From contig NZ_PPDE01000011.1 in NCBI RefSeq assembly GCF_002959915.1, positions 81,001 to 145,000 of the forward strand: DNA of 64,000 nt, read 5' to 3'. The notes below the pieces were generated by a model. It did no database searches, had not been told where the DNA came from, and saw nothing but the letters and a program-made list of their open reading frames with translations. Each line of letters opens with the position of its first letter. The stretch's first letter is position 1. This document shows, one piece after another, positions 7,099 through 16,872 of this stretch. The position numbers were made by a program, and so were the translations under genes. This DNA is from Veillonella atypica KON (lineage in GTDB: Bacteria; Bacillota; Negativicutes; Veillonellales; Veillonellaceae).

Positions 7099-8439
7099 TT
7101 ACTTGATTATAAGTATTTTTTCATAAGCACTAGGCGTTTCATTACCTTTGTGAGTATAATGGCCATCAACCTCTACATCAACACTGCCTTGATTGGATAA
7201 TTCAAATCCATTGATAGCCCCTAAAGAGGTCAATAGGTTAGCCCCTTCCTCTAGTGTAACACCTACAGATGAAGCATTATGTTTATCTACAGTGGCTACA
7301 ACGAGCTTTTCATCCTTTGTTGTGCCGATGAAACTTCGACTACGATTCGTAGAATCTTTAGGGCCCACATAACTACCATTATGTAAAACCAGTGTGCCCC
7401 CTTCAACCATAGCGCCACCAGCAGTTTCTACCTTCGCAAGTTCCTGACGTGGTTGTAATACAACAGGCGTGCCCACTTTTAAAGATTTTAATGAAGCTAT
7501 GGCCTCACCATGAGCAGACAATACAAATTGATTGTTCCCTAATGCGGAATTGCCATTTCCCACCTTAAGAACCTTCCCATTACTTACTGTCACTTCATAA
7601 CCGAATTCATTTGTATTTGTACTTTCACCAAAACTAGATGTATATAGCGTAAGTGCATTATTTCTACGTGGACCATTTACAGTGGTAATCACCAACGTAG
7701 ATTTAGGTGTCTTAGCCTGCAACAATGGTTTCTTCTCTTCTATAAAATACCCTCTACTTGGTGTATAGCGAAGAACGCCAACGGATTGAATGCGATTTAA
7801 ATCCACCTCACTAGATGCACTAACCGCATACGGTTTATCAAAGCTCTTTCCCGGAACGGATAAACCGACAGCAGCAATGTGTTGCTGTGAAATCGAGGAC
7901 AAAGGCTTTCCACCGGGCACACTTGCTACCACCATTGGTGCATCATTGTTAACTGTCATCGCATAAGCGCGAATTAATCCCTCGTTAACTGCTGTTTTTA
8001 TGTTAGCAGTCTGAATCGATGCACCTACACTTTTCGTTGTCTTCTGACTGTAATCTGAAAACAAATCAACAACCACACGATTGGGATTCGATAGGGTGAA
8101 AGCATGATAATTAATCGATTGATTGGCAGATAGTCTCACTTGTAAACCATCATTAGTAGGTTGAAAGGACATACCTTTCAACACACCGATCTTATGTGTT
8201 GTACGATCTGCGGCATTGGAAATTTTATTAGTTGTATTGGCTAAGTTCAAGGTAACCGTATTTTGGTTTGCGTTATATGACTTAGTCCAGGATAAAGGTA
8301 ATTCAGTCATATCAAAAACAATACGGCTTGCGCCATCATAATCGGATACTCGCACGGCTGTCAAATCACCGGCACAAGCAGTAACAGTAGTTGTTACCAT
8401 AATAGATGCCATTATAGCGGCTGTTTTAAGGCGTATCAT
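7099..8439 (-). CDS. AMIN-domain plus phosphodiester glycosidase (NAGPA)-like lipoprotein
   Basis: A 446-residue protein. Two adjacent ATGs exist; the one at 8439 has the better spacing (7 bases) to ggag. The N-terminus ends in VTAC (C22 in this frame), a lipobox, so it is probably a lipoprotein. Residues about 26-135 resemble an AMIN peptidoglycan-binding domain (RIVFDM, NPNRVVVDLFS). The C-terminal half resembles phosphodiester glycosidase (DUF2233/NAGPA): NGPRRNNALTLYT, RSFIGTTKDEKLVVATVD, then SVGVTLEEGANLLTSLGAINGF. The glycine-rich catalytic DGGGS segment that should follow reads ELSNQGSV, so the enzyme may be inactive or altered. It has its own promoter and sits before, but outside, the mla-tolC unit. 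Confidence 0.75.
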   Translation of the reverse strand: MIRLKTAAIMASIMVTTTVTACAGDLTAVRVSDYDGASRIVFDMTELPLSWTKSYNANQNTVTLNLANTTNKISNAADRTTHKIGVLKGMSFQPTNDGLQVRLSANQSINYHAFTLSNPNRVVVDLFSDYSQKTTKSVGASIQTANIKTAVNEGLIRAYAMTVNNDAPMVVASVPGGKPLSSISQQHIAAVGLSVPGKSFDKPYAVSASSEVDLNRIQSVGVLRYTPSRGYFIEEKKPLLQAKTPKSTLVITTVNGPRRNNALTLYTSSFGESTNTNEFGYEVTVSNGKVLKVGNGNSALGNNQFVLSAHGEAIASLKSLKVGTPVVLQPRQELAKVETAGGAMVEGGTLVLHNGSYVGPKDSTNRSRSFIGTTKDEKLVVATVDKHNASSVGVTLEEGANLLTSLGAINGFELSNQGSVDVEVDGHYTHKGNETPSAYEKILIIK

Positions 8440-8532
8440 CATCGAACTCCTTTACGATATATAGAGTTTATAAATTCTGTATGTTAACGTATTCTGTTAT
8501 GAATCAGAACTAGATATAACAACTTAAATCAG

Positions 8533-8560
8533 ATTATACTTCATTATTAATTTTATACAA
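8533..8560 (-). promoter_or_regulatory. Promoter for the AMIN/glycosidase-like lipoprotein gene
   Basis: TTGTAT (8555-8560), a 16-base spacer and TATAAT (8533-8538), about 95 bases before the start. It lies just after the terminator of the mreB-like gene. Confidence 0.6.
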
Positions 8561-8599
8561 TCTATTCACTTGTAGTATACACTATTTCTCGCAATAATA

Positions 8600-8633
8600 C
8601 AAAAAGCTGAGACAGTTTCCCACCTCAGCTTTT
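8600..8633 (-). terminator. Intrinsic terminator after the mreB-like gene
   Basis: Ten-base arms AAAAGCTGAG (8602-8611) and their complement (8624-8633) around a 12-base loop, with a T run on the minus strand. It begins 7 bases after the stop. Confidence 0.85.
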
Positions 8634-8639
8634 CTAATT

Positions 8640-9947
8640 CTATTGTAAGTCTTCTAATGTATCTCGCAATGATGACATTTCATCTAATGTTTTTGCTACC
8701 CCTTTAATTACCGCATACCTTGGTAATTCGACTAAATAAGCAGCTATGCCAACAGATCGAGAAATAACGCGGTCAAGCCCGCTAATCAATGCCCCACCAC
8801 CGGTGAGAATGATACCATGATCGCCTATAGCAGCCACCAATTCAGGTGGCGTTTTTTCCAATATGGACTTAATTGCCTCAAGAATACTCATAACTTGAGA
8901 CTCTAATGCACGCTGTATTTCTAGCGAATGTAATGTAACTATCTTAGGCAAACCGCTAATAACATCACGCCCTCGAATTTCTACCTCTCGCTCTTCAGAA
9001 CGCCGGTCTACAGTGCCTGCAGATATCTTTATTTCTTCCGCCGTTAGAGGACCAATGACAAGCTTTTTCTTGCGTCGTACATATTGAATAATAGCCTCAT
9101 TAAAAGAATCTCCGCCAATACGCAACGATTCACTCACTACGACACCTGTATCACAAAGGACTGCAATATCCGTAGTGCCACCGCCAATATCTACGACCAT
9201 AGCACCGACCTTATCCGCTTCATTTAAATTTGTGCCCATAGCCGCTGCTAAAGGTTCTTCAATAAGAACCGTCTTCTTAGCCCCAGTTCGTAGTAATGCT
9301 TCAAGAATAGCACGTTTTCCAACGGGAGTAATCCCCGATGGAACACAAACAACGATACGTGTTTTCATGAGACGAGATGCAGGAACAACAGAACGAATAA
9401 AATACTTGAGCATGAATTCCGTCATATCGTAATCAGCAATAACGCCTGCCTGCACAGGTCGTATAACTTCAATTCCCGTTGGAGTTCGCCCAATCATGCG
9501 ACGTGCGCTTTCACCTACCGCTAATACATCGCCAGTCCGAGTATCTTTCGCCACACAAGCAGGTTCATCTAGAACAAGTCCTTTGCCCTTGACATAGATT
9601 AAAACATTGGCCGTACCTAAATCGATACCCAAATCAAATGTAAGGGAACGACCAAATTTAAACACCGTTTCTCCTACATTCTGAGGGGATACAATACGCT
9701 TCAATGTCATAGCTGGAGTGGTCTTTGCAATCGGTTTCGTCCGTTTTTGACGGCGCTCTTTACGGCGTAATTCCGTTACCTTGACCATAGCAGCTCGTGA
9801 AGTGCGCTCTACAACCGACTCTTTTTTAGCTTTTGCATCATTATCTTGACTGCGACGCAAAGCCGGCACTTGTTTACGCCGGCTTCGTTTCTTTGTATTC
9901 TGTTTTGGCCTTTTGTTCTTATTCGTCAACCCGAACAATATCGGCAC
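8640..9947 (-). CDS. mreB: MreB/Mbl family actin-like protein with a ~100-residue basic N-terminal extension
   Basis: The frame gives 435 residues; MreB proteins are usually 330-345. From about residue 102 it is a standard Mre[21 protein letters not shown] (phosphate 1), [14 protein letters not shown] (phosphate 2), and [13 protein letters not shown] near the C-terminus. The first ~100 residues are rich in Lys/Arg and unlike MreB. The GTG start at 9945-9947 overlaps the murA stop by 29 bases and has only a weak upstream site (aaagg type). Internal ATGs at codons 54 and 80 lack a clear ribosome site. The open frame and murA overlap favour the long form, but the true start is uncertain. Veillonella is a coccus, so the role is not rod shape; it may organise septal wall synthesis. 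It is co-transcribed with murA. Confidence 0.85.
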   Translation of the reverse strand: MPILFGLTNKNKRPKQNTKKRSRRKQVPALRRSQDNDAKAKKESVVERTSRAAMVKVTELRRKERRQKRTKPIAKTTPAMTLKRIVSPQNVGETVFKFGRSLTFDLGIDLGTANVLIYVKGKGLVLDEPACVAKDTRTGDVLAVGESARRMIGRTPTGIEVIRPVQAGVIADYDMTEFMLKYFIRSVVPASRLMKTRIVVCVPSGITPVGKRAILEALLRTGAKKTVLIEEPLAAAMGTNLNEADKVGAMVVDIGGGTTDIAVLCDTGVVVSESLRIGGDSFNEAIIQYVRRKKKLVIGPLTAEEIKISAGTVDRRSEEREVEIRGRDVISGLPKIVTLHSLEIQRALESQVMSILEAIKSILEKTPPELVAAIGDHGIILTGGGALISGLDRVISRSVGIAAYLVELPRYAVIKGVAKTLDEMSSLRDTLEDLQ

Positions 9948-11184
9948 CTAACCTTTTCAATTTACCCACTAAATCATCATAACCGCGATCGATATGATGT
10001 AAACGACCTATTTCTGTTGTGCCTTCCGCAGCTAAGCCTGCACAAACTAAAGCCGCCCCAGCACGTAAATCAGTTGCATTCACAACAGCGCCATGTAAGG
10101 ATTGCATCCCTTCTACGATAGCTTGTCGATTATCAATATCTATATGAGCACCCATCTTACGCAATTCAGCGACATGCATAAAACGATTTTCAAATACGGT
10201 TTCCGTTACTGTGCTTGTACCTTCCGCAATAGTAGTGAACGCCATAAATTGAGCTTGCATATCTGTAGGGAATCCAGGATATGGTAATGTTTTAATATCT
10301 ACAGCTTTTAAGCCTTTGCCTGTGCTAATAACACGAATACCGTCAATATCTTCTTCTACGGTAACGCCTGCTTCTTTCAATTTAGCCACTACGGGTTTCA
10401 AATGTTCAGGTAATGCATTTTCTACGAATACATCACCGCCAGCCATAGCCGCAGCAATTAAATATGTACCAGCTTCAATACGATCTGGAATAACGGTATG
10501 GATAGCACCATGCAAGGATTCTACACCTTCAATACGAATCACATTCGTACCTGCACCGCGAATGTTAGCCCCCATCGCATTCAAGAATGTAGCTAAATCA
10601 ACGATTTCTGGTTCTTCTGCAGCATTTTCAATAACTGTTTTACCCTTAGCCATAGAAGCAGCCATGATTACATTTTCAGTGGCCCCTACACTTGGGAAAT
10701 CCAAGTAAATTTGAGTGCCTTGTAAGCCCTCTGGAGCATGTGCATATACATAATCTTCTGTGATTTCAATTTTTGCACCCAATGCTTCAAACGCTTTTAA
10801 ATGTAAATCGATAGGGCGCGCACCAATAGCACAACCACCAGGCATAGAAATCTTAGCTTCCCCTTTGCGAGCCAATAATGGTCCCATCACAAGGAAGGAT
10901 GCTCTCATTTTGCGTACCAATTCATAAGGAGCTTCGGTAGCCGTCAACATGGATGCATCGAAGATAATTTCATCATCAGCTTCGTTTCGTGTAATCTTAA
11001 CGCCCAAAGACTCAATAACTTGGGAGATGGTACCAACATCCTCTAAATTTGGAATTTCCAATAATTTACTCGGTGTTGATGCTAATAAAGTAGCTGCAAT
11101 AATAGGCAACACCGCATTTTTCGCACTACTAACGCGCACGCGACCATTCAGCTGATTACCGCCTTTAATAACGAGCTTTTCCAA
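9919..11184 (-). CDS. murA: UDP-N-acetylglucosamine 1-carboxyvinyltransferase MurA
   Basis: First committed step of peptidoglycan synthesis, adding enolpyruvate to UDP-GlcNAc in the cytoplasm. I choose the TTG at 11182-11184, seven bases after a perfect aggagg (11191-11196). It gives a 421-residue protein starting [12 protein letters not shown], the normal MurA start; the longer in-frame ATG adds 21 unrelated residues. Visible motifs are [16 protein letters not shown], the reactive-cysteine loop [14 protein letters not shown] (Cys is the fosfomycin target) and [14 protein letters not shown]. It overlaps the downstream mreB-like gene by 29 bases. A promoter lies at 11268-11297. Confidence 0.95.
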   Translation of the reverse strand: MEKLVIKGGNQLNGRVRVSSAKNAVLPIIAATLLASTPSKLLEIPNLEDVGTISQVIESLGVKITRNEADDEIIFDASMLTATEAPYELVRKMRASFLVMGPLLARKGEAKISMPGGCAIGARPIDLHLKAFEALGAKIEITEDYVYAHAPEGLQGTQIYLDFPSVGATENVIMAASMAKGKTVIENAAEEPEIVDLATFLNAMGANIRGAGTNVIRIEGVESLHGAIHTVIPDRIEAGTYLIAAAMAGGDVFVENALPEHLKPVVAKLKEAGVTVEEDIDGIRVISTGKGLKAVDIKTLPYPGFPTDMQAQFMAFTTIAEGTSTVTETVFENRFMHVAELRKMGAHIDIDNRQAIVEGMQSLHGAVVNATDLRAGAALVCAGLAAEGTTEIGRLHHIDRGYDDLVGKLKRLGADIVRVDE

Positions 11185-11214
11185 AAGAATTCCTCCTACA
11201 TTTCTTATATCAAA

Positions 11215-11238
11215 ATGGTTATGTTCATGTATAACCAT
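11215..11238. promoter_or_regulatory. Inverted repeat in the murA leader
   Basis: Eight-base perfect arms ATGGTTAT and ATAACCAT separated by eight bases, between the murA promoter and its ribosome binding site. It could be an operator or an RNA hairpin; no known regulator site is recognised. Confidence 0.4.
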
Positions 11239-11267
11239 ATTCGCCACACTGTTATATACTAACGATT

Positions 11268-11297
11268 ATTATACTATTTTTTAGGCTTTCTCATCAA
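11268..11297 (-). promoter_or_regulatory. Promoter for murA-mreB
   Basis: TTGATG (11292-11297), an 18-base spacer and TATAAT (11268-11273), about 85 bases upstream of the chosen TTG start. Confidence 0.65.
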
Positions 11298-11300
11298 GTA

Positions 11301-11335
11301 AAACCCCTAAGATTATCAATCTAATCTTAGGGGTC
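11301..11335 (-). terminator. Intrinsic terminator after glpX
   Basis: Thirteen-base perfect arms (11303-11315 and 11322-11334) around a six-base loop, followed by TTTT on the minus strand. It ends the tal-glpX unit before the murA promoter. Confidence 0.85.
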
Positions 11336-11365
11336 TACACAGACTATTTACTGAAAGCAAAGAAA

Positions 11366-12328
11366 TTAACGAGCTTTCAATGTTGTTAATTTTTCATCTC
11401 TATGAATAGTATCTAGGAATCGTACAGTGCCTGTTTTAGAACGCATTACAATAGTATGCGTACGAGCACCGCCTGGGAAGTATTGAATAGGATTCAATAA
11501 GTTACCACGTGTAATAGCTGTAGCAGCAAAGATTACGTCGTCAGTACGAACCAAATCATCAAGTGTCAATACTTGGTTAACATCTTTGACACCCATTTCA
11601 TGACAACGACGAATTTCTTCTTCATTTCCTGGTTTCAAACGAGCTTGCATATCGCCACCTGCACATTTAAGTGCTGCTGCAGCTAATACGCCTTCTGGTG
11701 CACCACCAGTACCGACAACCATATGTACGCCAGAACCTTCGATACAGCATTCCATTGCAGGGTTAACATCACCATCAGAAATAAGCATAATGCGAGCGCC
11801 TAAATCACGAGCTTCCTTCATTAAACCATAATGGCGTTCACGATCTAGCATTACCAAGTTGATTTCATCAACCTTACGGCCCATCTTTGCAGCTACGTTT
11901 TGAATATTTTCTGTCAAAGATTTTGTAATATCAATAGCGCCAGCACCACGAGGACCTACACAAATCTTTTCCATGTACATGTCAGGTGCATGTAACAAGC
12001 CACCCTTTTCAGCAATTGCCATAACAGCAATAGCACCATTTTGTCCTTTGGCAATCAAATTTGTGCCTTCAATCGGATCTACTGCAATATCTACTTCTGG
12101 ACCGCCAGCACCAACATGTTCACCAATATATAACATTGGAGCTTCGTCGATTTCACCTTCACCGATAACAACGGTACCGGAAATACGGACAGAGTCAAAT
12201 GCTTGACGCATTGCATCAACAGCTAAGCCATCAGCTTCGTCTTTTTGACCACGACCTAACAAACGACCACTACGAAGTGCAGCTGCTTCGACTACACGAG
12301 CAAATTCTAAAGATAAAGTACGATCCAT
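11366..12328 (-). CDS. glpX: Class II fructose-1,6-bisphosphatase
   Basis: A 320-residue GlpX-type phosphatase converting fructose-1,6-bisphosphate to fructose-6-phosphate. Motifs include GEGEIDEAPMLYIGE, the metal-binding DIAVDPIEGTN, and GTGGAPEGVLAAAALKC. A strong aaggagg site precedes the ATG. A lactate-fermenting organism that makes its sugars by gluconeogenesis needs this step. It follows the transaldolase gene by 33 bases, so the two likely share a transcript. Confidence 0.95.
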   Translation of the reverse strand: MDRTLSLEFARVVEAAALRSGRLLGRGQKDEADGLAVDAMRQAFDSVRISGTVVIGEGEIDEAPMLYIGEHVGAGGPEVDIAVDPIEGTNLIAKGQNGAIAVMAIAEKGGLLHAPDMYMEKICVGPRGAGAIDITKSLTENIQNVAAKMGRKVDEINLVMLDRERHYGLMKEARDLGARIMLISDGDVNPAMECCIEGSGVHMVVGTGGAPEGVLAAAALKCAGGDMQARLKPGNEEEIRRCHEMGVKDVNQVLTLDDLVRTDDVIFAATAITRGNLLNPIQYFPGGARTHTIVMRSKTGTVRFLDTIHRDEKLTTLKAR

Positions 12329-12361
12329 TTTAGGGCCTCCTTAAAAAGATGTTTATATTAC

Positions 12362-13006
12362 TTATTGATTAGCTTGTTTCCAATCAGCCATGAATTTTTC
12401 TAAACCTGCATCGGTCAATGGATGTTTCATAGCTTGTAACAACACTTTATATGGCACTGTTGCAATATGGGCACCAGCTTTCGCACATTGTAAAATATGC
12501 AATGGTGTACGTACGCTAGCAGCGATAATTTCAGTATTAATACCGTGAATAGCGAAGATATCTGCAATGTCTTGAATTAAGGTCAATCCATCCATGCTAA
12601 TATCGTCAATACGTCCAACAAAAGGACTCACAAATGTAGCACCAGCGCGAGCCGCCAATAATGCTTGATTAGCAGAGAAAATCAATGTTACATTTGTCTT
12701 AATGCCTTCTTTTGAAAGCACTGCAACGGCTTTTAAGCCTTCTGGAGTCATTGGAATTTTAACAACCACATTAGATCCCAGTTTTACAAGCTCATGCGCT
12801 TCTTCAATCATACCCGGTGCATCACTAGCAATGACCTCTGCACTCACAGGGCCATCTACAAGATCCGCGATTTCTTTAATTACTTGTTTTAAATCGCGTT
12901 TAGCTTTCACAATTAGGGATGGGTTTGTCGTTACCCCGTCGATAAAGCCATAAGAGTAAGCATCTTTAATTTCACTAAATTCGGCTGTATCTATAAAGAA
13001 TTTCAT
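12362..13006 (-). CDS. tal: Small-type transaldolase (TalC/Fsa family)
   Basis: A 214-residue TIM-barrel aldolase of the short transaldolase/fructose-6-phosphate aldolase subfamily. It contains MKFFIDTA at the N-terminus, GVTTNPSL, the Schiff-base lysine in VVVKIPMT and SPFVGRIDD. The residue before VGRIDD is phenylalanine, as in true transaldolases; fructose-6-phosphate aldolases have tyrosine there. I therefore favour transaldolase of the non-oxidative pentose phosphate pathway. It starts nine bases after serS with aggaggt. Confidence 0.9.
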   Translation of the reverse strand: MKFFIDTAEFSEIKDAYSYGFIDGVTTNPSLIVKAKRDLKQVIKEIADLVDGPVSAEVIASDAPGMIEEAHELVKLGSNVVVKIPMTPEGLKAVAVLSKEGIKTNVTLIFSANQALLAARAGATFVSPFVGRIDDISMDGLTLIQDIADIFAIHGINTEIIAASVRTPLHILQCAKAGAHIATVPYKVLLQAMKHPLTDAGLEKFMADWKQANQ

Positions 13007-13015
13007 GGGACCTCC

Positions 13016-14296
13016 TTATTTGGTAGGCGTAATTTTTTCTACGCCGCCCATGTATGGAACCAACACCTTAGGAATCACAACGGAACCATCTTGTTGTTGA
13101 TTATTTTCCAAAATTGCCGCTACGGTACGACCTACTGCAAGGCCAGAACCATTCAATGTATGAACGAATTCAGGTTTGCCTTTAGGACCACGACGGAATT
13201 TAATATTTGCACGACGAGCTTGGAAGTCCGTCATATTGGAGCAAGAAGAAATTTCTCTATATTTATTTTGTGCAGGCATCCATACTTCTACATCATACGT
13301 TTTAGCAGAACCAAAGCCGATATCACCGGTACACAATGTGATAACACGGAATGGCAATTCTAATAGGCGCAATACTTCCTCTGCATTGTCTGTCAATTTT
13401 TCTAATTCATTCCAAGAGTCTTCTGGTTTTGAAAGTTTTACCATTTCTACCTTGTTAAATTGATGTTGACGAATCAAGCCACGTGTATCACGACCAGCAG
13501 AGCCCGCTTCAGCACGGAAACATGCAGTAAACGCAGTGTAATATTTAGGTAATTCGTCTTCGCTCAAGATTTCACCGCTGTGATAATTTGTCAATGTAAC
13601 CTCTGCAGTAGGAATCAAGAAGTATTCTGTATCCTCAACGTGGTACATATCTTCAGCAAATTTAGGCAATTGACCTGTACCTGTCAAGGTTTCACGAGTT
13701 ACCATGTATGGTGTCATCATTTCTGTATAGCCTTGCTTATCAACATGAAGATCAACCATGAAGTTAATAAGAGCACGTTCTAAACGAGCACCTAAACCTT
13801 TATATACGGTAAAGCGAGCACCGGACATTTTTACAGCACGGTTAAAATCAAGAATATCTAAGTCTTCGCCGATATCCCAATGTGCTTTTGGTTCAAAATC
13901 AAATTGACGTGGTTCGCCCCATTTGCGTTGTTCTACATTTTCATCTTCATCAGCACCAACAGGAACAGATGCGTCACACATATTTGGCAACATCAATGCA
14001 GCATTGCGCAAAGATTCTTCTACTTCGCGAATGCGACCATCTAACTCAGAAATTTCGTCGCCAACGCGTTTCATTTCTGCAATTTTATCATCTGCATTTT
14101 CTTTATTGCGTTTTAATTGGCTGATTTCTTCTGTTACAGAATTACGTAATGCCTTTAATTCTTCAACCTTTTGAATCAATTGTTTTCGTTCATCATACGC
14201 AGCAACAAAGGTGTCAAGATCACCCTTTGTATGACGATTATCCAAATTTTGTTTTACTAATTCGAGATTTTCTCGGACAAATTTCAAATCTAACAT
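13016..14296 (-). CDS. serS: Seryl-tRNA synthetase
   Basis: A 426-residue class II synthetase charging tRNA-Ser. The chosen ATG (14294-14296) follows agagg and gives the family start [14 protein letters not shown]; an upstream in-frame start adds ten residues and lacks support. It has an N-terminal coiled-coil arm (about 27-100), motif 2 [24 protein letters not shown] and motif 3 [17 protein letters not shown]. The stretch upstream is too short for a T-box leader. Confidence 0.95.
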   Translation of the reverse strand: MLDLKFVRENLELVKQNLDNRHTKGDLDTFVAAYDERKQLIQKVEELKALRNSVTEEISQLKRNKENADDKIAEMKRVGDEISELDGRIREVEESLRNAALMLPNMCDASVPVGADEDENVEQRKWGEPRQFDFEPKAHWDIGEDLDILDFNRAVKMSGARFTVYKGLGARLERALINFMVDLHVDKQGYTEMMTPYMVTRETLTGTGQLPKFAEDMYHVEDTEYFLIPTAEVTLTNYHSGEILSEDELPKYYTAFTACFRAEAGSAGRDTRGLIRQHQFNKVEMVKLSKPEDSWNELEKLTDNAEEVLRLLELPFRVITLCTGDIGFGSAKTYDVEVWMPAQNKYREISSCSNMTDFQARRANIKFRRGPKGKPEFVHTLNGSGLAVGRTVAAILENNQQQDGSVVIPKVLVPYMGGVEKITPTK

Positions 14297-14368
14297 AGTA
14301 TCAGCCTCTTCTATTATGTCGTACAATTTAGTATTTTAATACACTTAAGTATACCATAAAATATAGCA

Positions 14369-15322
14369 TTATTCATCATCTTCTTCATCGAGAAGATAAT
14401 CCTTAGCCATCCATTTACGGGTCGCAGTGAAGGAAATGGTGACCCATTTCTCTGTAGGATTACCGCCGATTTCTTCATCGATTTCATTTCGAATACGATC
14501 GAGTTCCGCTATTGTTTGATAAGGAAACTTCTTTGGCACTAGAATATCAATCTCTATGATGCGCGAGTTACCATAAGCCTGTACACTCGTCACATAATCC
14601 TTAAATGAATATTTTTCCATAAAACGATCCATGATTTCTTGTACCTCATCATGCAAAGATGAAGGCGCCCACCCCAAGATTTGTTTTGTAGAAGGTACAA
14701 TAATCTTAATAACAGATGGTGTCATTTGCAATGCTAGTACGATCAAAACGATAGGGTCAATATATACCGCCCAATAACTGTATGATGTATCCTCTAAAAG
14801 GATTGCGGCTATAAAGCTGATGAGGATGGCTGCCTCGAGCCACGCGTCAACAGACCAACTTACATTATCAAACTTGATTAGATTCGATTGTAAGCTTTTA
14901 TTAATGCGATGTACATAAAAATAATATGCTGTATCAGCTATAGTAAAGAAAATAGCATAGTAAATAGCTATACCGAAATCAACATGGCGACCACCATTTA
15001 GTAAATCCCCTATACCACTAATCAATGCGTATAATACGATCAATAGAATAAAGAATCCTTCAACAACGAGCACAAGAGGCTCAAATTGCCAATATCCAAA
15101 CTGGAACCGTTTACTTGTCTCGCGCGCTACCAATTTGGCCGTCATAAGCATCATAATCTTAATGATTACATCGATGAATGAAAATATACCATCTAATAAT
15201 ACGGCACTAGAACCAGTAATTACACCCATAATAGTACCACTAACGGCCACCAACGACATTAATGCAACGGATTGCTTTAGTAATCGTTGTTCTATGGAAC
15301 GCCTTGCAGCTAATATATCCAT
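14369..15322 (-). CDS. Cation diffusion facilitator family transporter
   Basis: A 317-residue membrane protein with about six helices and a C-terminal cytoplasmic domain of about 90 residues (from LGWAPSSLHDEVQEIM). Helix 2 has LLDGIFSFIDV and helix 5 VDAWLEAAIL, matching CDF metal-site positions loosely. The histidines of the zinc-specific HxxxD pattern are missing, so the ion may be manganese or iron; the substrate cannot be read from sequence. It starts with gggggtaatt before the ATG. It is transcribed alone between the potE terminator and serS. Confidence 0.8.
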   Translation of the reverse strand: MDILAARRSIEQRLLKQSVALMSLVAVSGTIMGVITGSSAVLLDGIFSFIDVIIKIMMLMTAKLVARETSKRFQFGYWQFEPLVLVVEGFFILLIVLYALISGIGDLLNGGRHVDFGIAIYYAIFFTIADTAYYFYVHRINKSLQSNLIKFDNVSWSVDAWLEAAILISFIAAILLEDTSYSYWAVYIDPIVLIVLALQMTPSVIKIIVPSTKQILGWAPSSLHDEVQEIMDRFMEKYSFKDYVTSVQAYGNSRIIEIDILVPKKFPYQTIAELDRIRNEIDEEIGGNPTEKWVTISFTATRKWMAKDYLLDEEDDE

Positions 15323-15390
15323 AATTACCCCCTTTTATACCTATATTATTTTATTATACCCTAATATTGAGTATTTTTAAAATCACACAG

Positions 15391-15438
15391 AAAAAGCCCT
15401 CAGCTATTAGAATTCTATACTTCTAATAACTGAGGGCT
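15391..15438 (-). terminator. Intrinsic terminator after potE
   Basis: Seventeen-base arms (15395-15411 and 15422-15438) with one G-T pair and a ten-base loop, followed by TTTTT on the minus strand. Confidence 0.85.
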
Positions 15439-15489
15439 ATTCAAAGGAGATAGTATCACCAAATCTCTTATAGTAATAGTTTAATTATA

Positions 15490-16809
15490 CTATTTTCCAA
15501 TATTATGTTCTAAATCAAAGCGATCAGATACGAAACCGTATAATGTCCAACCGGCAAAGGTTACAATAGAACCGTATGTCATAGCTTCAAAACCAGATGC
15601 ATACAATGCATATAAGCTATATAAGGAACCGATAAAGGCGATGAATGTCGTACCTTTAAGTTCACTACCAGCACGTTTTGCAGCTTTCATCAATACGATA
15701 ACAGCACCCATGGATAATAGATAAGGAATAATATTCGTTACAACGGCCAAGTTAACCAATGTTTCGAATTGTTCGCTTAAGGAAGGACTGATTGTCATCA
15801 AACTCATTAGAGATTGCAAGATAGTAATTGTTACCATACCAACTACTGGAGCATCTTTAGATGTAATTTTACTGAACAATTTAGGGAAGTAACCTTCGTC
15901 AGCGGCGCCTTTAAATACGTTCGCAATCGTGAACTGCCAACCAAGCAAGGAACCGAAGCAAGACATAACCATAAGGCCCATTACAATCTTACCAACTGTA
16001 CCATTGAACATGGAAGCAAATGCTAAACCGAATGGTGCATTACTATTAACGAGTTCGCTAGCTGGTACGATACCAAACATCATGTTAGTGGAAACGATAT
16101 AAATCGCAGCAGCGCCTAATGTACCACCAAGAACGGCTTTTGGTACATTCTTTTCTGGATTATCTACAGCATCAGCGTTAGCACATGCAGATTCTAGACC
16201 AAGGAAAGCCCACAATGTCATAGCGATAGAGTTTGTAGCTGCTTCGCCAAATGGCATGTTGTTGACATTCCAGTTTGCCACATACATATCTGCGGAGAAA
16301 TATGCCCAGCCTACAGTACTAATTACAAGTACTGGTGCAATAACGCCCCATACGGTAAAGCTAGATACACGACCTGTAATACTAGCACCACCAAAGTTCA
16401 ATACTGTTGCAAGCCATAATGTGAAAATTGTATAAATACCAGTCATTAATGGTGTTAATGTTGCATCAGCAAAGGTTGCTGCATAACCTACAGCGGAAAT
16501 AGCAATCGCAATATTAGCAATCAAAAGAGATACACCATAGGTATAGTTTGCCATAAAGTTCCCCGCTTTACCGAAGGAATATTCAGCATAACCACCCATG
16601 CCGCCACCCTTGCGTCCATACATACCACATTTAGCAAATGCGTATGCCAAACACATGGAGCCTACGGCTGTGATCAACCAAGATACGATTGAAAGAGCAC
16701 CTACCTGTGCCAACTTTGTTGGCAACATGATAATACCGGAGCCCATCATATTTACAGCTGTTAAAATTGTCAGCTGCAATACGGACATTTTATTTTTGCC
16801 TGTACTCAT
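15490..16809 (-). CDS. potE: Putrescine/ornithine antiporter PotE
   Basis: A 439-residue APC-superfamily transporter with about 12 helices. It is very close to E. coli PotE along its length: VQLTILTxVNMMGSGIIMLP-type start, GGMGGYAEYSFGKAGNFMAN, AFLGLESACANADAV, and PSLSEQFETLVNLAVVTNIIPY. It exchanges putrescine for ornithine across the inner membrane. It is paired with speF, 63 bases downstream, as in E. coli. A hairpin lies in the gap and a terminator follows. Cadaverine/lysine exchange is an alternative. Confidence 0.9.
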   Translation of the reverse strand: MSTGKNKMSVLQLTILTAVNMMGSGIIMLPTKLAQVGALSIVSWLITAVGSMCLAYAFAKCGMYGRKGGGMGGYAEYSFGKAGNFMANYTYGVSLLIANIAIAISAVGYAATFADATLTPLMTGIYTIFTLWLATVLNFGGASITGRVSSFTVWGVIAPVLVISTVGWAYFSADMYVANWNVNNMPFGEAATNSIAMTLWAFLGLESACANADAVDNPEKNVPKAVLGGTLGAAAIYIVSTNMMFGIVPASELVNSNAPFGLAFASMFNGTVGKIVMGLMVMSCFGSLLGWQFTIANVFKGAADEGYFPKLFSKITSKDAPVVGMVTITILQSLMSLMTISPSLSEQFETLVNLAVVTNIIPYLLSMGAVIVLMKAAKRAGSELKGTTFIAFIGSLYSLYALYASGFEAMTYGSIVTFAGWTLYGFVSDRFDLEHNIGK

Positions 16810-16831
16810 AGTTTTACCACCTTTTTATTGA

Positions 16832-16867
16832 TTGTGGCGCCGTCAGAGAAACTCTGACGGCACACAA
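16832..16867 (-). other. Intergenic hairpin between speF and potE
   Basis: Nine-base perfect arms (16840-16848 and 16852-16860) with a three-base loop, extended by flanking TTGTG/CACAA pairing. No T run follows on the minus strand, so it is more likely an mRNA processing or stability element, setting the speF to potE ratio, than a terminator. Confidence 0.5.
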
Positions 16868-16872
16868 TAGTG

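Noticed and set aside
14297..14368. T-box leader for serS
   Set aside because: Only about 70 bases separate the serS start from the preceding gene, too few for a T-box, and no T-box sequence is seen.
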